The position numbers and the translations under genes are program-made. Shown here piece by piece: positions 5,161 through 7,120 of a DNA stretch of 7,120 nt. The stretch is from Kiritimatiellia bacterium. GTDB taxonomy: Bacteria > Verrucomicrobiota > Kiritimatiellia > SLAD01. Location: contig SLCI01000148.1 in the NCBI GenBank assembly GCA_007125875.1, positions 1 to 7,120 on the forward strand, in the 5' to 3' direction. How positions within the stretch are numbered: the first letter of the stretch is position 1; the number at the start of each line of letters is the position of its first letter. The notes below the pieces were generated by a model. That model was not told where the DNA came from. It did no database searches and was given only the letters and a program-made list of their open reading frames with translations.

Positions 5161-6378
5161 ATGAGACGAGTAGTCATAACCGGTTTAGGTGTAGTTAGTT
5201 GCCTCGGCAATAACGAAGCAGAAGTAACGAAATCCCTGCGCGAAGGGCGTTCGGGCATATCGTACCAGCCCACGTATGCGGAGCTCGGCTTACGTAGCCA
5301 AGTGGCTGGCATCCCAAAGGCTGATTTAGATGCGCTGATTGATCGCAAAGATCGCCGCTTTATGGGTGACGCTGCTGCGTATACTTACGTAAGCCTCAAT
5401 CAAGCAATCGAGCAAGCAGGTCTCTCTCCCGAGCTCGTCTCGAATGAGCGTACGGGATTAATCGTGGGTTCGGGTGGCGCCTCGTCGAAAAACGTGGTCG
5501 AGGGCGCGGATAACTTGCGTGAAAAAGGGATCAAGCGTGTCGGCCCTTACATGGTGACACGCTGCATGAGCAGTACCGTATCCGCCTGTTTGGCGACTCC
5601 CTTTAAAATCAAAGGCGTGAACTATTCCATTACCTCTGCCTGCGCAACCAGTTTGCATTGTGTTGGCAATGCCGCTGAACTCATTCAATGGGGTAAGCAG
5701 GATATTGTTTTTGCCGGCGGTGGCGACGAAGAGCATTGGACCGCCGCAATGATGTTTGATGCCATGGGCGCGCTTTCCGCTAGCTACAACGACACGCCCG
5801 AAAAGGCCTCCCGTCCGTATGACGAGAACCGCGATGGTTTTGTGATCGCCGGTGGCGGCGGCGTAGTTGTGCTGGAAGAGCTCGAACATGCCTTAAAGCG
5901 TGGCGCCCCGATCCTGGCCGAAGTAGTGGGTTATGGTGCGACTTCCGATGGCGAAAACATGGTAGCCCCCTCTGGCGAGGGCGCGGCACGCTGTATGCGT
6001 TTGGCGATGGCATCAGTCAAGGATCCGGTCCAATACATCAACGCACATGGCACGGCAACTCCTGCTGGCGACATCACTGAGTTGAAAGCCATGCGTGAGG
6101 TCTTTGGTGAAAACATGCCTGCGGTTAGCTCAACTAAATCGCTCTCAGGCCATTCATTGGGTGCAGCGGGCGTCCATGAAATCATCTACAGCTTAATCAT
6201 GCTGAAGAACGACTTTATCAGTGCGACGGCCAACATTGAGAATCTCGATCCTGGCGCTGAAGGGTTCCCCCTCGTCCGTGAACTACGCGAAAATGCCGGG
6301 CTTGAAACCGTCATGTCGAACAGCTTTGGTTTCGGCGGAACGAATGGAACGATGGTCCTGAAAAAGACACCGGCCTGA
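5161..6378 (+). CDS. fabB: FabB, 3-oxoacyl-ACP synthase I (KAS I)
   Basis: 405 residues, against 406 in E. coli FabB, and collinear with it. KAS I condenses malonyl-ACP with acyl-ACP and is specifically needed to elongate the cis-3-decenoyl-ACP made by FabA. The thiolase-fold catalytic triad is intact: C161 in SITSACATS, H296 in INAHGTATP and H331 in SLSGHSLGAAG, with K326 in STKS. The typical opening MRRVVITGLGVVSCLGNN, the block ACLATPFKIKGVNYS (142-156), RPYDENRDGFVIAGGGG (218-234) and the closing NSFGFGGTN (387-395) all follow KAS I rather than FabF; FabF usually differs in the N-terminal half. It starts 12 nt after fabA, with AAAGG overlapping the fabA stop, so the two form one transcription unit. 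No anomaly is seen. Confidence 0.97.
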   Translation: MRRVVITGLGVVSCLGNNEAEVTKSLREGRSGISYQPTYAELGLRSQVAGIPKADLDALIDRKDRRFMGDAAAYTYVSLNQAIEQAGLSPELVSNERTGLIVGSGGASSKNVVEGADNLREKGIKRVGPYMVTRCMSSTVSACLATPFKIKGVNYSITSACATSLHCVGNAAELIQWGKQDIVFAGGGDEEHWTAAMMFDAMGALSASYNDTPEKASRPYDENRDGFVIAGGGGVVVLEELEHALKRGAPILAEVVGYGATSDGENMVAPSGEGAARCMRLAMASVKDPVQYINAHGTATPAGDITELKAMREVFGENMPAVSSTKSLSGHSLGAAGVHEIIYSLIMLKNDFISATANIENLDPGAEGFPLVRELRENAGLETVMSNSFGFGGTNGTMVLKKTPA

Positions 6379-6384
6379 TGGTGA

Positions 6385-6397
6385 GGGCGCTGCGCCC
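6385..6397 (+). terminator. Weak hairpin after fabB
   Basis: GGGCG, loop CTG, CGCCC is a 5-bp GC stem 7 bp after the fabB stop, followed by GAATTGATTT. It could reduce read-through from fabAB into the DUF2062 gene. The stem is short and the T-run poor, so this is tentative. Confidence 0.35.
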
Positions 6398-6419
6398 GAA
6401 TTGATTTAACAGAGATCAT

Positions 6420-7049
6420 ATGAATGCGGATGCGGCGCGTACACGTATTCGATCACCAAAAGTCGGCCTGATCCGCTGGCGACGATGGCTTCGACCTTTC
6501 CTCTCACGGCATGGATCCCCCGAGGAAATTGCCGGTGGGGCTGCACTTGGATTTGCAATCGCTTTTACGCCCACGATCGGCATCCAACTATTGATGGCGT
6601 ATTTCATCGCCACATCTTTACGCGTCAGCCGAGCCGCCGCTCTTATTCCGATTTGGATCACCACCCCCGTCACCGCGCCTCCCATTTACACGTTCACATA
6701 CATGATCGGACAGCGCATCACAGGTGGCCCCTCCCCCTCTGAAGCACGAGACAAGATTACCCGGTTGGTGCGCCAAATCGATGAGCATGACACGTTTGAC
6801 TTGGCTGCCCGGCTGCGCGAAGCCTTGAGCCTTGGAAACGAAATCTATTGGCCGATGATGCTCGGCGGACTCCTGGTCGGTGGAGTCGCCGCTCTACTGG
6901 CCTACCCCATCACCCTGCACGCCGTGCGAAGGTTTCGGACCTATCGAGAGAATCGGCGCAACAATCGCAAGAAGCGTCGCTTCAGCCTCCGGCTGCGTCA
7001 GCGCCCCACTCAGCTAACGTCCAAAGAAAAGTTTCCGCCCGCCGAATAG
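6420..7049 (+). CDS. DUF2062 domain membrane protein
   Basis: 209 residues. Residues 33-100 match the DUF2062 pattern: SPEEIAGGAALGFAIAFTP (33-51), IGIQLLMAYFIAT, then AALIPIWITTPVTAPPIYTF (73-92) with the typical W-I-(S/T)-(N/T)-P and PP-Y elements. Hydrophobic segments lie at about 38-66, 72-97 and 145-165, so an inner-membrane location is expected. The N-terminus is basic (RWRRWLRPFLSRHG) and the C-terminal tail from 168 to about 193 is strongly basic (RRFRTYRENRRNNRKKRR), so it likely faces the cytoplasm. The biochemical function of DUF2062 is not established. It follows fabB by 41 bp with a small hairpin between them, so it may be partly co-transcribed. The start ATG has only a weak AGAG upstream, but no better in-frame start precedes the domain. 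Confidence 0.85.
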   Translation: MNADAARTRIRSPKVGLIRWRRWLRPFLSRHGSPEEIAGGAALGFAIAFTPTIGIQLLMAYFIATSLRVSRAAALIPIWITTPVTAPPIYTFTYMIGQRITGGPSPSEARDKITRLVRQIDEHDTFDLAARLREALSLGNEIYWPMMLGGLLVGGVAALLAYPITLHAVRRFRTYRENRRNNRKKRRFSLRLRQRPTQLTSKEKFPPAE

Positions 7050-7071
7050 ACGATTTCGCATACTTAATCGT
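7050..7071 (+). terminator. Weak dyad after the DUF2062 gene
   Basis: ACGATT (7050-7055) and AATCGT (7066-7071) are a perfect 6-bp inverted repeat with a 10-nt spacer, starting right after the stop codon and followed by TGTATGG. It could be a weak terminator or an operator for the next gene. The AT-rich stem makes strong termination unlikely. Confidence 0.25.
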
Positions 7072-7101
7072 TGTATGGTCAGACGCAGCAAACAACCAAA
7101 G

Positions 7102-7108
7102 AAAGGAG
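7102..7108 (+). promoter_or_regulatory. Ribosome binding site of the gene leaving the window
   Basis: AAAGGAG, 6 nt before ATG 7115-7117. A strong, well-spaced Shine-Dalgarno sequence that supports a real start there. Confidence 0.7.
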
Positions 7109-7114
7109 CTCGTC

Positions 7115-7120
7115 ATGAAT
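7115..7120 (+). CDS. Start of an unknown gene (3' part outside window)
   Basis: Only the two codons Met-Asn are visible. They are supported by AAAGGAG 6 nt upstream and a 65-bp gap after the DUF2062 stop. Nothing can be said about the product. Confidence 0.55.

Noticed and set aside
5458..5889. 143-codon open frame on the - strand inside fabB
   Set aside because: It lies fully antisense to a gene with an intact KAS I catalytic triad and has no recognisable domain. It is a codon-bias shadow.

Overview
The window reads as ordinary chromosome of a gammaproteobacterium. The main reason is the adjacent fabA-fabB pair, the two-gene signature of the anaerobic unsaturated fatty acid pathway, with protein sequences very close to the Enterobacterales/Pseudomonas type. 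The species cannot be named from sequence alone. Base composition is moderately GC-rich throughout, with no obvious compositional island, no mobile element, no tRNA or rRNA gene and no CRISPR array.

Layout. (1) 1-494: the 3' end of a glgX-type glycogen debranching enzyme on the + strand. (2) 600-3008: a large secreted GH13 alpha-amylase-family enzyme on the - strand, convergent with glgX. It has a signal peptide, all GH13 catalytic residues, a C-terminal pullulanase-associated/CBM41-like module and an unrecognised tail of about 160 residues. (3) 3009-3289: a gene-free divergent spacer. (4) 3290-3964: a YugP-type membrane zinc metallopeptidase (+). (5) 3965-4192: a gene-free convergent spacer holding a candidate terminator and two copies of a short repeat. 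(6) 4193-4516: cutA (-). (7) 4517-4632: a short divergent spacer rich in inverted repeats. (8) 4633-6378: the fabA-fabB operon (+), 12 nt apart. (9) 6420-7049: a DUF2062 membrane protein (+). (10) 7115-7120: the first two codons of another gene with a strong ribosome binding site.

How the genes relate. GlgX and the exported amylase form an alpha-glucan locus: the amylase would cut starch-like polymer outside the cytoplasm, and GlgX trims branches of internal glycogen. FabA makes and isomerises the 10-carbon unsaturated intermediate that FabB elongates, so this pair sets the membrane unsaturated/saturated balance. CutA, YugP and the DUF2062 protein have no clear functional tie to either block.

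I did not find a convincing new biological system. The observations most worth following are a short repeat (consensus about CGTTAGRCGGTGGATGA) present in both convergent gene-end spacers, one copy of which supplies the cutA stop codon, and the unusual C-terminal architecture of the secreted amylase.
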